DNA from: a virus
IMG/VR virus record: IMGVR_UViG_3300009603_001659
Location: 1 to 22,855 of that record
Direction: 5' to 3' (one strand)
Length of the DNA: 22,855 nucleotides
In this document: piece after piece, positions 1 to 7,479 of the stretch
How the letters are laid out: each line of letters starts with the position of its first letter
Position numbering within the stretch: position 1 is the first letter of the stretch
Made by a program: the position numbers and the translations under genes
The notes under the pieces: model-generated
Told to the model about the DNA's origin: nothing
Seen by the model: the letters and a program-made list of their open reading frames with translations, nothing else
Database searches by the model: none

Positions 1-468
1 GTGATAAGCTTGCAACATCTCCATTAGGGCTTTCTTCGCCACCCCATACGGAGCATTGGTTTCTTCGGGGTATCCATTCCAGATATCCTCTTCCTTAAAA
101 GGAACTTCTGTATATTTTGGATATGAACAGACGGTGCTTGTCAAGACTAATTTTTTAACCGAAAGCTTTCTAGCCGTCTCTATGACATTCATACCCATGT
201 ACATATTGTCATAGAAGAACCTTCCGGGGTTATCTTTATTGGCTCCTATACCCCCAACTCTCGCCGCTAAATGCAGAACAACATCTGGTTGGCATTGTCT
301 AAAAACCTTATCAGTAAAAAAAGCGTTTGTTAAGTCTATTCCTCTTTTGGTTCCTTCTAGTGGAATAACCTTGGTATAACCTTTGTCGGCCAGAGTTTTG
401 CATACAAAATGCCCCAAGAATCCCCTGCCGCCAGTAACCAAGATTGTGTCGTTTCTATTAATTTCCAT
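1..468 (-). CDS. fcl: GDP-L-fucose synthase, N-terminal part (cut by window edge)
   Basis: I translated this from the sequence as 156 codons open to the window edge; the family is normally about 310-320 aa, so roughly half is present. It is an extended short-chain dehydrogenase/reductase: the NAD(P) Rossmann motif G13-x2-G16-x2-G19 follows VTGG, then HLAARVGGI at 66-74, and the catalytic pair Y141-x3-K145 (YGVAK). The stretches HLAARVGGIGAN and TSTVCSYPK are typical of GDP-fucose synthases (WcaG/Fcl), which epimerise and reduce GDP-4-keto-6-deoxymannose to GDP-L-fucose in the cytoplasm. The ATG at 468 overlaps the end of the preceding epimerase by 11 nt, which suggests co-translation. The partner enzyme GDP-mannose 4,6-dehydratase is not in the window and may lie beyond position 1. 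Family assignment is strong; exact substrate is inferred. Confidence 0.9.
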   Translation of the reverse strand, partial: MEINRNDTILVTGGRGFLGHFVCKTLADKGYTKVIPLEGTKRGIDLTNAFFTDKVFRQCQPDVVLHLAARVGGIGANKDNPGRFFYDNMYMGMNVIETARKLSVKKLVLTSTVCSYPKYTEVPFKEEDIWNGYPEETNAPYGVAKKALMEMLQAYH

Positions 469-1417
469 GAATCTTCTCCACGACAGACCGGATACAATCC
501 TTGGAATGAGGGTACTGGGGATTCCACCCCAACTGCTTAAGCTTGAGATTGCCAGCCTTTATAAACCTGTTGTCTCCTTTCCAGTTTGCCCCTTCACCCA
601 TCCATTTAATCTCTTTTTGGACACCACAGCCACCCATAACCGCGCGAGCCACCTCCTCTACGGTTATTTGGTCGTCTGGGCAGACATTAAACGCTCCGTT
701 TGTATCTGAAAGTGCCAGCAATATAAAAGCATCTATCGCGTCATTTATGTGGAGATAGGGCTTGGTTGACCCCGGATAGTCACCCAAAGCTTCCAGATAA
801 GGATTTGTAGAAAGAAGTTTCCTGATAAAATCCTTAACTACTCCGTGTGTTAGATTGGGACCAACGGTTGCGCACAATCTTAATGACGCCCCGGAAATTC
901 TATCCATTTTACAATAAGATTCAAGTATACTCTCTGATGTCCTCTTAGTTATGGCGTACAAAGAGGTGGGCTTGGTGGTCATGTCTTCTGTGTAAAACTC
1001 CGGTCCATCATCAGCTTCAAACATCCAGTCACCATAAACAGTAATGGACGAAGCCAGTATTACCCTACACCCCTTGGGTGCTGAATGTATTACCTTGTGG
1101 GTAGATGTTATGTTGTCTTGAATGATTTTATTAGGATTAGATTCATCTAGCTTCGTCAGAGGGTTGGCCGCAAGGTGAAAAATTATATCCGGCTTTTTCT
1201 GAGCACAAATCTTATGCATGCACTCATAATAATAATCTTCACTATCACATAAGCCCAAATCACATGTAAAGTGTGTGGTGTTGGGGCGAGCATTTATGAC
1301 AGGACTTCGGCTCATAGTAACAACATCTGAAAAAACATCGCTCATGAGCAGAAGCTTGTCAACCAAGCTTCGGCCCATAAAGCCACTGGAGCCAGTAACC
1401 AACGCTTTTTTCTTCAT
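458..1417 (-). CDS. NAD-dependent epimerase/dehydratase (extended SDR)
   Basis: This 319-aa protein is full length for an extended SDR nucleotide-sugar epimerase or dehydratase. It shows the cofactor motif G9-x2-G12-x2-G15 (TGSSGFMG), HLAAN at 81-85, a serine-rich strand LASSITVYGD around 121-130 and the catalytic Y154-x3-K158 (YAITK). Its second half (RLCATVGPN, then PYLHINDAIDAF) resembles UDP-glucose 4-epimerase and dTDP-glucose dehydratase relatives. It probably alters a nucleotide-linked sugar feeding the neighbouring glycosyltransferases; the substrate cannot be read from the sequence. It begins one base after the stop of the CgeB-like gene and runs 11 nt into the GDP-fucose synthase gene, so the three are one transcription unit. 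Confidence 0.85.
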   Translation of the reverse strand: MKKKALVTGSSGFMGRSLVDKLLLMSDVFSDVVTMSRSPVINARPNTTHFTCDLGLCDSEDYYYECMHKICAQKKPDIIFHLAANPLTKLDESNPNKIIQDNITSTHKVIHSAPKGCRVILASSITVYGDWMFEADDGPEFYTEDMTTKPTSLYAITKRTSESILESYCKMDRISGASLRLCATVGPNLTHGVVKDFIRKLLSTNPYLEALGDYPGSTKPYLHINDAIDAFILLALSDTNGAFNVCPDDQITVEEVARAVMGGCGVQKEIKWMGEGANWKGDNRFIKAGNLKLKQLGWNPQYPHSKDCIRSVVEKIHGN

Positions 1418-1418
1418 G

Positions 1419-2480
1419 TTAATTTTGCCCTAATAGTTGATTCATGGTATCAGCGGCCAAATCCATGCAATCGGATTTTTCTTCTATCAAACCAAGCTCT
1501 TCGAATATTCTTCCGACTCTATGAAAATAGGTATGATTAGCAACAACCTTATGAAAGCCCCTGTTGATATATGGAATTCTTTCATCAGGATATTTCAAAT
1601 AGTGGTTGATAAGTTCAACAAATTCCTCTGGGTCTTTGGCAAAAACAATTTCGTCTTCATCAAAAACATCTTCCGCCATGGATTGTACGTAATCTGAAAT
1701 GCAGAACCCGCCACTAAACAGAACCTTGAATGGTCTCTCTATAACATCATAGCCAAAAACTTGAGAATGTGGCTCACTTATATTGGGACAAATTGTAGCG
1801 GACCTAAAAACGTTCTTGACTTCTTGGTTTTCTATGAAGCCCATGTACTGACATACTGGCCAGTTTTGTCCACCAAATATTTTGACGTTATACCTCCCAA
1901 CAGGATGACACAGCGGAATAATGTATCTGTCCAAGGTCTTTGCTTTGTACGGCCAATACCCGCCGACAAAAGAAATGTCGCTAACAAGGTGGTCGAACGT
2001 TCTGGAGCGGTTATACTCAAACACGTCCGCAGCATGCATCATTGAGATTGGCTTTATGCCTATCGTTTCCCACTTCCCATGAGTTTTTTTTACCCAGTTG
2101 TCGTGATAATGATTATACACGAAGTCTGGCTTGCCTGTTTCTTCTTTTAGTTGCCCCATGAGGTCTATTTCATCTTGTCGAGCTACCAGAATGGGATATT
2201 CTTTTAGGTCAATTTTGTCCTGCTGTTCTCCCCAATCAGACGCCCTGAGAACCACCTTTAGGTGTGGTCTGTCCTTGATGCACTTGAAAACAGCCCTGTC
2301 AAGATTGTAGGTCTGCCCAATAAATATATCAGGCTCGAATTCATCAAAGGCATCAAACGCGGGCTTTTCGAAAATATCCCAGAGGATTACTTCGTGGCCC
2401 ATAGCCGCAAATACTTTGGCCCAAGCCATTCTAATATGATAATGGGCGTGAGGCCCATCGCTAGCAATCATTACCCTCAT
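1419..2480 (-). CDS. CgeB-like glycosyltransferase (GT-B fold)
   Basis: This 353-aa protein starts MRVMIASDGPHAHYHIR and resembles the CgeB/Glyco_trans_1_2 group of GT-B glycosyltransferases. The N-terminal half has alternating strands and helices, with a FEPDIFIG strand near residue 50. The C-terminal half carries the donor-domain pattern GYDVIERPFKVLFSGGF, then DPEEFVELINHYLKYP and a closing GFHKVVANHTYFHRV segment, which is typical of this group (the region where RxxEALACG would otherwise stand). No signal peptide or membrane segment is visible, so it should act in the cytoplasm. The ATG overlaps the stop of the nucleotidyltransferase gene by 4 nt (ATGA). Donor and acceptor are unknown; CgeB itself is a spore-coat glycosylation protein of Bacillus. 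Confidence 0.72.
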   Translation of the reverse strand: MRVMIASDGPHAHYHIRMAWAKVFAAMGHEVILWDIFEKPAFDAFDEFEPDIFIGQTYNLDRAVFKCIKDRPHLKVVLRASDWGEQQDKIDLKEYPILVARQDEIDLMGQLKEETGKPDFVYNHYHDNWVKKTHGKWETIGIKPISMMHAADVFEYNRSRTFDHLVSDISFVGGYWPYKAKTLDRYIIPLCHPVGRYNVKIFGGQNWPVCQYMGFIENQEVKNVFRSATICPNISEPHSQVFGYDVIERPFKVLFSGGFCISDYVQSMAEDVFDEDEIVFAKDPEEFVELINHYLKYPDERIPYINRGFHKVVANHTYFHRVGRIFEELGLIEEKSDCMDLAADTMNQLLGQN

Positions 2481-3187
2481 TGTAAATCCTTAATGGCGTC
2501 TACTTCGTATATTTCCATTTCTTGTGGTTCAACAGCCTTTAACGCTCCGTTGTTTTTAACAATATTGTTCAAAATTTCAAAGGTGTACATTTTGTTTTTG
2601 TTTCTATCCGAGCATTCTTTTCTAAACATGTATAGCTCATTGCCCGTAAGATAAACGATTTGTGCCCATTTTGTGGAAAGCCCGTAGGCAAAAGTCGTAA
2701 CCATTCCATCAACTATAGTTACGCCTATTTCATCATCCTTAAATCTACCAGAGGAGTCTGTGATTATACAAGATTCGTTTCTATCAATGGCTTGTATGGT
2801 TTTAGGATTAAACACTAAGTCTCCGTGTATTATCAGAACACTGTCGGAAACAGAGTTGTTTATGGCTAGCCTCAAGCTCTCTATGGTGTTGGTTTCTTTG
2901 TATAGTTGATTTTCTATAATTCTCACGTAGTCAGGAATTTTGCTAATAATTTTGTCAGCCTCAAAGCCCACACAAACAATAATCTCGTCTTTGGAAAAAA
3001 CCGTATTTACGTTTTGTATGATTTTCTCAATAATTGTTTCGTTCTCATTGACATTTAAAAGACACTTAGGGCCATAAGACTTCATCCTATACCCAACGCC
3101 AGCAGCAGGAATAATAACGCTCATTGTTTGAGGTTTTTTATTTCGTCCCCTCTTGGTCGGGGCTATAAATCTATTATATCTGGCCAT
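2477..3187 (-). CDS. Sugar/choline-phosphate nucleotidyltransferase (LicC-like)
   Basis: This 236-aa protein has the nucleotidyltransferase fold: signature PAAGVGYRM at 27-35 with PK at 40-41 (the GxGxRxxPK class) and a metal-binding HGD at 121-123. The segment KETNTIESL at 97-105 resembles the TNNIYSL region of choline-phosphate cytidylyltransferase LicC, so an amino-alcohol phosphate or sugar phosphate may be the substrate. It would make an activated CDP-, GDP- or UDP-donor for the neighbouring transferases. I chose the ATG at 3187 because AAAGG lies just upstream; an internal ATG at 3124 (MSVIIPAAG) would give the minimal domain but has no visible ribosome site. It overlaps the upstream GT2 gene by 14 nt. 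No LicA or LicD-like gene is present to settle the substrate. Confidence 0.78.
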   Translation of the reverse strand: MARYNRFIAPTKRGRNKKPQTMSVIIPAAGVGYRMKSYGPKCLLNVNENETIIEKIIQNVNTVFSKDEIIVCVGFEADKIISKIPDYVRIIENQLYKETNTIESLRLAINNSVSDSVLIIHGDLVFNPKTIQAIDRNESCIITDSSGRFKDDEIGVTIVDGMVTTFAYGLSTKWAQIVYLTGNELYMFRKECSDRNKNKMYTFEILNNIVKNNGALKAVEPQEMEIYEVDAIKDLQ

Positions 3188-3968
3188 ACTGCCTTTGTTG
3201 TGTTTTTTCTACGACCCTACGCCAGTTTTGCTGCCAAACATCATCTTCAACCACAGAAGAAGAGTTGACACCTGTAATTCTAACTAATGTTAGAGCTTCT
3301 GGAATGTGCATAATCAAAAAGTTTTCGCTGATTCTGGTCCAAAGGTCGTAATCTTCACAGACCCGCATTGTTCTGTCGTAGTATCCTGTCTCTTCTTCTA
3401 CAGTCATAAAGGCTTGCGCGCTGACCATGGAACCACTGTGTACGATACACTCCTCTAGAAGCCTTTGTCTACTGAATGGCTCTTTATATTCTCTGATAAT
3501 CTTTCCACTGCTTGTGTCTAATGTGTCGTAGTCGCCGTAGACAGCCCCAATTCTCACGGGGTCTATTTTAAAAATGGAAAGCATCCTGCTAATTTTTTCA
3601 GGATACATTTCATCATCAGCATCCAGCGTTACATATGAAAAACTTCTGTCCATGGTGCGCTTTATAGCAATATTCCTAGCTTCGCTTGGGCCTAGTGCTA
3701 GGTCTGTTTTTATACACAAAAAGGAAAAGTTGTTAGGGGCTTCGGCTTCAACAACAAGGAGGCCGTCTTCTTCTTCTGTTTTCTTGGGCTTGCCCTTAAG
3801 ACATTTCTCGGTAATGATATCCCAAGAATTATCCGTAGAGCCGTTATCTATTACGGCAACAACGATAGGGCCATGATAGTCTTGTTTGAAAACGCTATCT
3901 ATACACCCACCAAGATACTCGCCATTATTGTGATTGGCTATAAGAACAGTAACTACTGGTGGCCCCAT
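3174..3968 (-). CDS. Family 2 glycosyltransferase (GT-A)
   Basis: Read from the ATG at 3968, this is a 264-aa GT2 enzyme. The opening strand VTVLIANHNNGEYL is followed by VIDNGSTDNSWD with nucleotide-binding D41, the metal motif D116-A-D118-D (TLDADDEMYP) and the acceptor-site acid pair E205-D206 in VCEDYDLWTRI. All expected catalytic positions are present, so it should be active. It would transfer one sugar from a nucleotide donor, in the cytoplasm. The open frame runs upstream to 3986, but the ATG at 3968 shares its A with the preceding TAA stop (TAATG) and has GGAGG about 9 nt upstream, so this start is preferred. It sits between the degenerate GT-A gene and the nucleotidyltransferase gene. 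Confidence 0.85.
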   Translation of the reverse strand: MGPPVVTVLIANHNNGEYLGGCIDSVFKQDYHGPIVVAVIDNGSTDNSWDIITEKCLKGKPKKTEEEDGLLVVEAEAPNNFSFLCIKTDLALGPSEARNIAIKRTMDRSFSYVTLDADDEMYPEKISRMLSIFKIDPVRIGAVYGDYDTLDTSSGKIIREYKEPFSRQRLLEECIVHSGSMVSAQAFMTVEEETGYYDRTMRVCEDYDLWTRISENFLIMHIPEALTLVRITGVNSSSVVEDDVWQQNWRRVVEKTQQRQYGQI

Positions 3969-4891
3969 TATCCTAAGTCCTCCCACTTAACAATCAAACG
4001 TTCAAAGTCTTGTGTCTGAGCAATCTTTTTAACCTTATCGTATATTGGTTTAGATATTTCAAAGTTTGTTGTATCTTTGCTTCCGCTCAAATACTTGTGA
4101 AGGGCGCAAGACACGGTTAGTCCGCTATAGGAATCCTTATCATGAGGTTCAATCATTAGAATTTGATTCAGTTCTATGTTTATAGCGTTATTAATCTTCT
4201 TGAGAAGGTCTGGGGCTACAACAGACCCGGCGTCTACTATCGTATAAAAACCATTAGTGGCATAGTCAAAAGCCGCCTCTAAAACAGTCCAGAAATCTTG
4301 GTTCTTCTCGACCATGATTCCACCAACAAAAGTGGTTCCTTCTTCAGATTTATTCAGATAAGAAGTCTGTTCCGCGTAACTGCCAAAAATCTCATGAAGC
4401 TTATGGATAATATCAAAGTTATCGTGCTTAGAATTGTTCATTGTAATGACTTTGATTGCTTCAAAATCATCTTGAGTTGCTATAGAGACAAGAGTCTTCT
4501 GTAGGTCTTCAATCGTGTCCCCATCATTAATTGGAACTATGAAGTTAACCCTAACAGCATTCTCTTTGAGAACACGCTTCTTTTTATGCTTCCAATATTC
4601 CGCCCAATCTCCCTCTCTATAGCAGTTGCACATTCTGTGTACGAGATAAAATTCCCTCTCTCCATCCTCGGCTTCTACTACCTTTGTCCCCTTTTCTTGG
4701 AATTTTTCTATCCTGCCCAATTCGCAGCCTACTTGGGTTTTACCTTCGTAGTTAGCAAAACAACAAGCAGCACACGAGGTTACAACTTCCTCTCCCCTGT
4801 AAGTTCCGGGTCCAGCGGCGGTTTTTGGCTGGCTGAAATCCGTGTCTGTATCTGGGGTATTTATTAAGTCTTGCGCTTTGGAATCACTCAT
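3968..4891 (-). CDS. Cysteine-cluster protein fused to a degenerate GT-A-like domain
   Basis: This 307-aa protein has two parts. Residues 1-30 look disordered; residues 35-95 hold six cysteines in the order C40-x2-C43-C44-x11-C56-x31-C88-x-C90, followed by YREG, which suggests a metal site (zinc or Fe-S). From about 113 a GT2-like fold starts: VNFIVPINDGD, then IKVITMNNS and a late strand FYTIVDAGSVV. The expected DxD metal motif reads D220-A-G222, so the second acid is missing, and no clear ED acceptor motif follows. I infer a catalytically weak or non-catalytic GT-A relative, perhaps a scaffold or acceptor-recognition protein for the transferases beside it. The ATG overlaps the upstream stop by 4 nt. 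I recall similar Cys-rich N-termini in environmental phage proteins but cannot search here. Confidence 0.62.
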   Translation of the reverse strand: MSDSKAQDLINTPDTDTDFSQPKTAAGPGTYRGEEVVTSCAACCFANYEGKTQVGCELGRIEKFQEKGTKVVEAEDGEREFYLVHRMCNCYREGDWAEYWKHKKKRVLKENAVRVNFIVPINDGDTIEDLQKTLVSIATQDDFEAIKVITMNNSKHDNFDIIHKLHEIFGSYAEQTSYLNKSEEGTTFVGGIMVEKNQDFWTVLEAAFDYATNGFYTIVDAGSVVAPDLLKKINNAINIELNQILMIEPHDKDSYSGLTVSCALHKYLSGSKDTTNFEISKPIYDKVKKIAQTQDFERLIVKWEDLG

Positions 4892-5334
4892 GGTCTTTCT
4901 GCCTCTACTGAAAATTTAAAACCGTTTATTCGCTTCTTAAGAACCTTAAGGCCCCTGCTTTCTAATTCGTTACACATTTGCTGTAAGGTGAGTTGGTTCA
5001 AACGAACATCCCACCCTTGCGACTGCTCACCGTGCATTAGGTTGTTTAACTCTTCCAGACTTAATGCTTCCTGAGCAAACATTTTGCAGACCTCGTAGAC
5101 ATCTGTTCCTCCAATGACTATCATCCCTTGGTGTCTTAGTTTGCCAACCCAGTTATCTAGAACTTTCGACAATTCTTGTTTTGGCATGTAATCTACAATA
5201 TCTTCAGCAATGATTTCAAAGCATTCAGCATTGTCAACATACTCGTCCAGATTTCTGATTTCCAAGTCTTTAAGGGCGGATATGTTTAGATATCCGTTTT
5301 TATCTGCGCCGCCAATAAGGATGTTAATTTTCAT
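4888..5334 (-). CDS. Small methyltransferase-like protein, lacking a clear SAM motif
   Basis: I read 148 aa from the ATG at 5334 (MKINILIGGADKNGYLNI), which overlaps the upstream GT4 stop by 4 nt and has GGAAG six bases before it; the open frame extends upstream only inside that gene. The layout resembles the short SAM-dependent methyltransferases often found among sugar-transfer genes: an opening strand, a GYLNIS segment (compare GFINID), ECFEIIAEDIVDYMP near the position of the usual acidic loop, KLRHQGMIVIGGTD (compare LKPGGKLIIRVPD), and a final strand pair. The usual glycine-rich GCG is IGG here and the helix of the first Rossmann unit is short, so SAM binding is doubtful. It may be a degenerate or accessory member. 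Function is uncertain. Confidence 0.5.
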   Translation of the reverse strand: MKINILIGGADKNGYLNISALKDLEIRNLDEYVDNAECFEIIAEDIVDYMPKQELSKVLDNWVGKLRHQGMIVIGGTDVYEVCKMFAQEALSLEELNNLMHGEQSQGWDVRLNQLTLQQMCNELESRGLKVLKKRINGFKFSVEAERP

Positions 5335-6356
5335 TTGAATCTTCCGGTATAAGGTATTTTGGATACTACGTCGAACACCCTGTTCCATTCATTTACAAAT
5401 CTGTCCTCTGAGAAATCTTCTAAGATGGTTTTTCTGGCCTGTTCGCCAACCTTTCTTGCTAGCTCTTCATTATTAAGAAGTTCCACTAGCATTTCTTTAA
5501 GCTCTTCTTCATCATTAGATATAAAGCCGTTAACACCATTTTCTATTATTTCTGGTATCATGCAGGTCGCAGTAGAAACAACAGCGCACCCACAAGCCAT
5601 CGCCTCTAAAAGAGATGTCGGGACTGGGGAAATAGTTGAGGTGTTAAGAAATATCCGGCTGCTCTGGTACGCTCTTACCAGTTTGTCAAAACTTGATGCT
5701 GGTTTAGACAGCCCCGGAGTGTCGCCAAGAACGCTGACCGGCAACCCTTTGGTTACCCCTTGCCATATAGTAAAACCACAACACCAATCTCTATTTATCC
5801 AGTCATTAACTACGGATAAAATATGGTTTTCTTTTTTCAGGTCTTCGGGCTTAAACGACTTACTATCAACCCCGTGCTTTATTATCAAAGTGTCGGGTTT
5901 GCTATCCCAATTCCACCCCTCAATACTATACTCTGAAATAAACACGTTGGCATCGGCTCTCATGTTTCTGAGGTTTGTGCGCATTTTCTGGTCCCAAAAT
6001 GGAATGGGCAAGGTGTGTTCCAAGCTAACCATTGGAAGATGCAGGGTATCAGCAATTTGGTGCGCTATTTGAAATTGCCCAAACTTGTTTTGAGATAGTA
6101 TCAAATCTAAATCCAGACTTAGAGGAACCTGCCTTCCTTCTAGAGATTCATCTAGAAGCATGTAATTGTCTGGAATTTCTGCGTAATCGGTGTTCCAGTG
6201 TTTGATTCCGGGCGCATGATAGGAATAAAAATTATGACCCGTTTTGGCAAGAAGGGTCTCATACCTTTCGTGCGTAGGAAAGGTCAGGATGTTCAGGGGG
6301 CCGTCAGGGTCTCTGGTTGCGGCTCTTGTTATGGAAGAAATTGGGCTAACTGACAT
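5331..6356 (-). CDS. Family 4 glycosyltransferase (GT-B)
   Basis: This 341-aa protein has a GT4/GT1-type C-terminal donor domain: after IIKHGVDSKSFKP (the linker motif common in this family) come ILSVVNDW, a VLGDTP strand, and SLLEAMACGCAVV followed by CMIPEIIENGVNGF. The LLEAMACG glutamate is intact, while the first acid of the usual E-x7-E is a serine in SPVPTSLLE. The N-terminal half has DLDLILSQNKFGQF and LEHTLPIPFW. It should be a retaining transferase acting in the cytoplasm on an unknown acceptor. The ATG at 6356 lies 11 nt inside the end of the upstream transferase gene; its own end overlaps the next gene by 4 nt. Confidence 0.82.
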   Translation of the reverse strand: MSVSPISSITRAATRDPDGPLNILTFPTHERYETLLAKTGHNFYSYHAPGIKHWNTDYAEIPDNYMLLDESLEGRQVPLSLDLDLILSQNKFGQFQIAHQIADTLHLPMVSLEHTLPIPFWDQKMRTNLRNMRADANVFISEYSIEGWNWDSKPDTLIIKHGVDSKSFKPEDLKKENHILSVVNDWINRDWCCGFTIWQGVTKGLPVSVLGDTPGLSKPASSFDKLVRAYQSSRIFLNTSTISPVPTSLLEAMACGCAVVSTATCMIPEIIENGVNGFISNDEEELKEMLVELLNNEELARKVGEQARKTILEDFSEDRFVNEWNRVFDVVSKIPYTGRFK

Positions 6357-7479
6357 TTTCTAATTCGTCTTTGATTAATTGTCCAACTTTTTCATAGGAA
6401 AAATTCTCGGCGGCGTCTCTGCCCTGTTTTTGAAGTTTTGTGTACGAGTTTTTATCTGACTTATACGTCTCGTATACCTTTCTCATTTCCAATTGCAGCT
6501 TTCTAATATCGACCCTTGTCCAGTCTTCATCCCCAGTAAATATATCTTCAAAGGTTTCTGTCATGCCAAAAACAGGTTCTTGATGTCCCGGCACAAGAGA
6601 GCCTCCTCCATTTTTTAGAAAATCAGACACCCCTCCAACATCTGTACAAATGGGGGTTTTACCAAAGCCCATAGCATCGAATGCGGGAATACACCAAGCT
6701 TCGCCATGGCTTGGCATAACAAAACAGTCGCAGGTTGTGTGGAGTCTGCAAATATCTTCTTCATTCAATCTATCTGTAACTATTAGTTCTTCTTTATACT
6801 TTTCAGGCGATGCGTACAGCTTTAAGTTTTTCTTGACATCTAAGCATAAATTTCTAACTTTTTCTGCACATTCATCTGGAGATAACCCGTATTGACTTGT
6901 CTTTACAAGCAATTCAACGTTTTCATTTGCATAAAACTCTAAATGAAACGCTTTTAGCAAAGCGGGGAGATTTTTTCTGTGAGTTAGGTCTCCTATAAAA
7001 TAGAAGACAAAATTATCTAAAAGCTCTTGGGATTCTAGGAGATTATATCTCTTGTCAAACTTTTTTGTATCACACGCATGAGGAATAACCTTTATCGGTA
7101 TGTTAACGCCGCTATTTAATGACGATTCTTTTGACTGGTTATTAATTACCCAAGCTTCGTCCAGCGTGTTAATTCTTTGTGTCCACGCAGAGCGCTTAAA
7201 ATGACTGGTCTCTGTGGCATACAGGGCGATATTTTTGTCAAACCTGCCGTTATAGTCCATGTAGTGAGGAAGGACGTGCTGAATACACACGTTGCATCCT
7301 TCAGAAAACCTGCCCTCAAGCTCTAGAATTCTATGAGGCAAGTCGCCTTGAGTCTGGTTAAGCTTCAGGGGGCGACAAACCACATCTATACCAACAGAGT
7401 CCATAGACAGTATATAGTCTATAGCCGCCTGTCCCCATCCGGTATGGTCTCTATAGCAGCCGATGTAAAGTATTTTCAT
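6346..7479 (-). CDS. Family 4 glycosyltransferase with E-x7-D active-site variant
   Basis: I read 377 aa from the ATG at 7479 (MKILYIGCYRDHTGWGQAA). This start overlaps the upstream stop by 4 nt and has AGGA six bases before it; the frame continues upstream to a TTG at 7518 within the neighbour. The glycine-rich GWGQAA near residue 15 is the acceptor-domain loop. Later come VIPHACDTKKF at 131-141, FYFIGDLTHRKNLPALLKAF at 159-178 and MPSHGEAWCIPAFDAMGFGK. There the usual E-x7-E is E260-x7-D268, a conservative change that may keep function. No membrane segment is visible. It is one of three consecutive GT-B genes, which suggests stepwise building of an oligosaccharide. Confidence 0.84.
   Translation of the reverse strand: MKILYIGCYRDHTGWGQAAIDYILSMDSVGIDVVCRPLKLNQTQGDLPHRILELEGRFSEGCNVCIQHVLPHYMDYNGRFDKNIALYATETSHFKRSAWTQRINTLDEAWVINNQSKESSLNSGVNIPIKVIPHACDTKKFDKRYNLLESQELLDNFVFYFIGDLTHRKNLPALLKAFHLEFYANENVELLVKTSQYGLSPDECAEKVRNLCLDVKKNLKLYASPEKYKEELIVTDRLNEEDICRLHTTCDCFVMPSHGEAWCIPAFDAMGFGKTPICTDVGGVSDFLKNGGGSLVPGHQEPVFGMTETFEDIFTGDEDWTRVDIRKLQLEMRKVYETYKSDKNSYTKLQKQGRDAAENFSYEKVGQLIKDELENVS

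Noticed and set aside
5359-6072. 237-aa open frame on the plus strand
   Set aside because: It lies wholly opposite a well-supported GT4 gene, is rich in Ser/Leu typical of an antisense shadow, and has no recognised motif or independent ribosome site.
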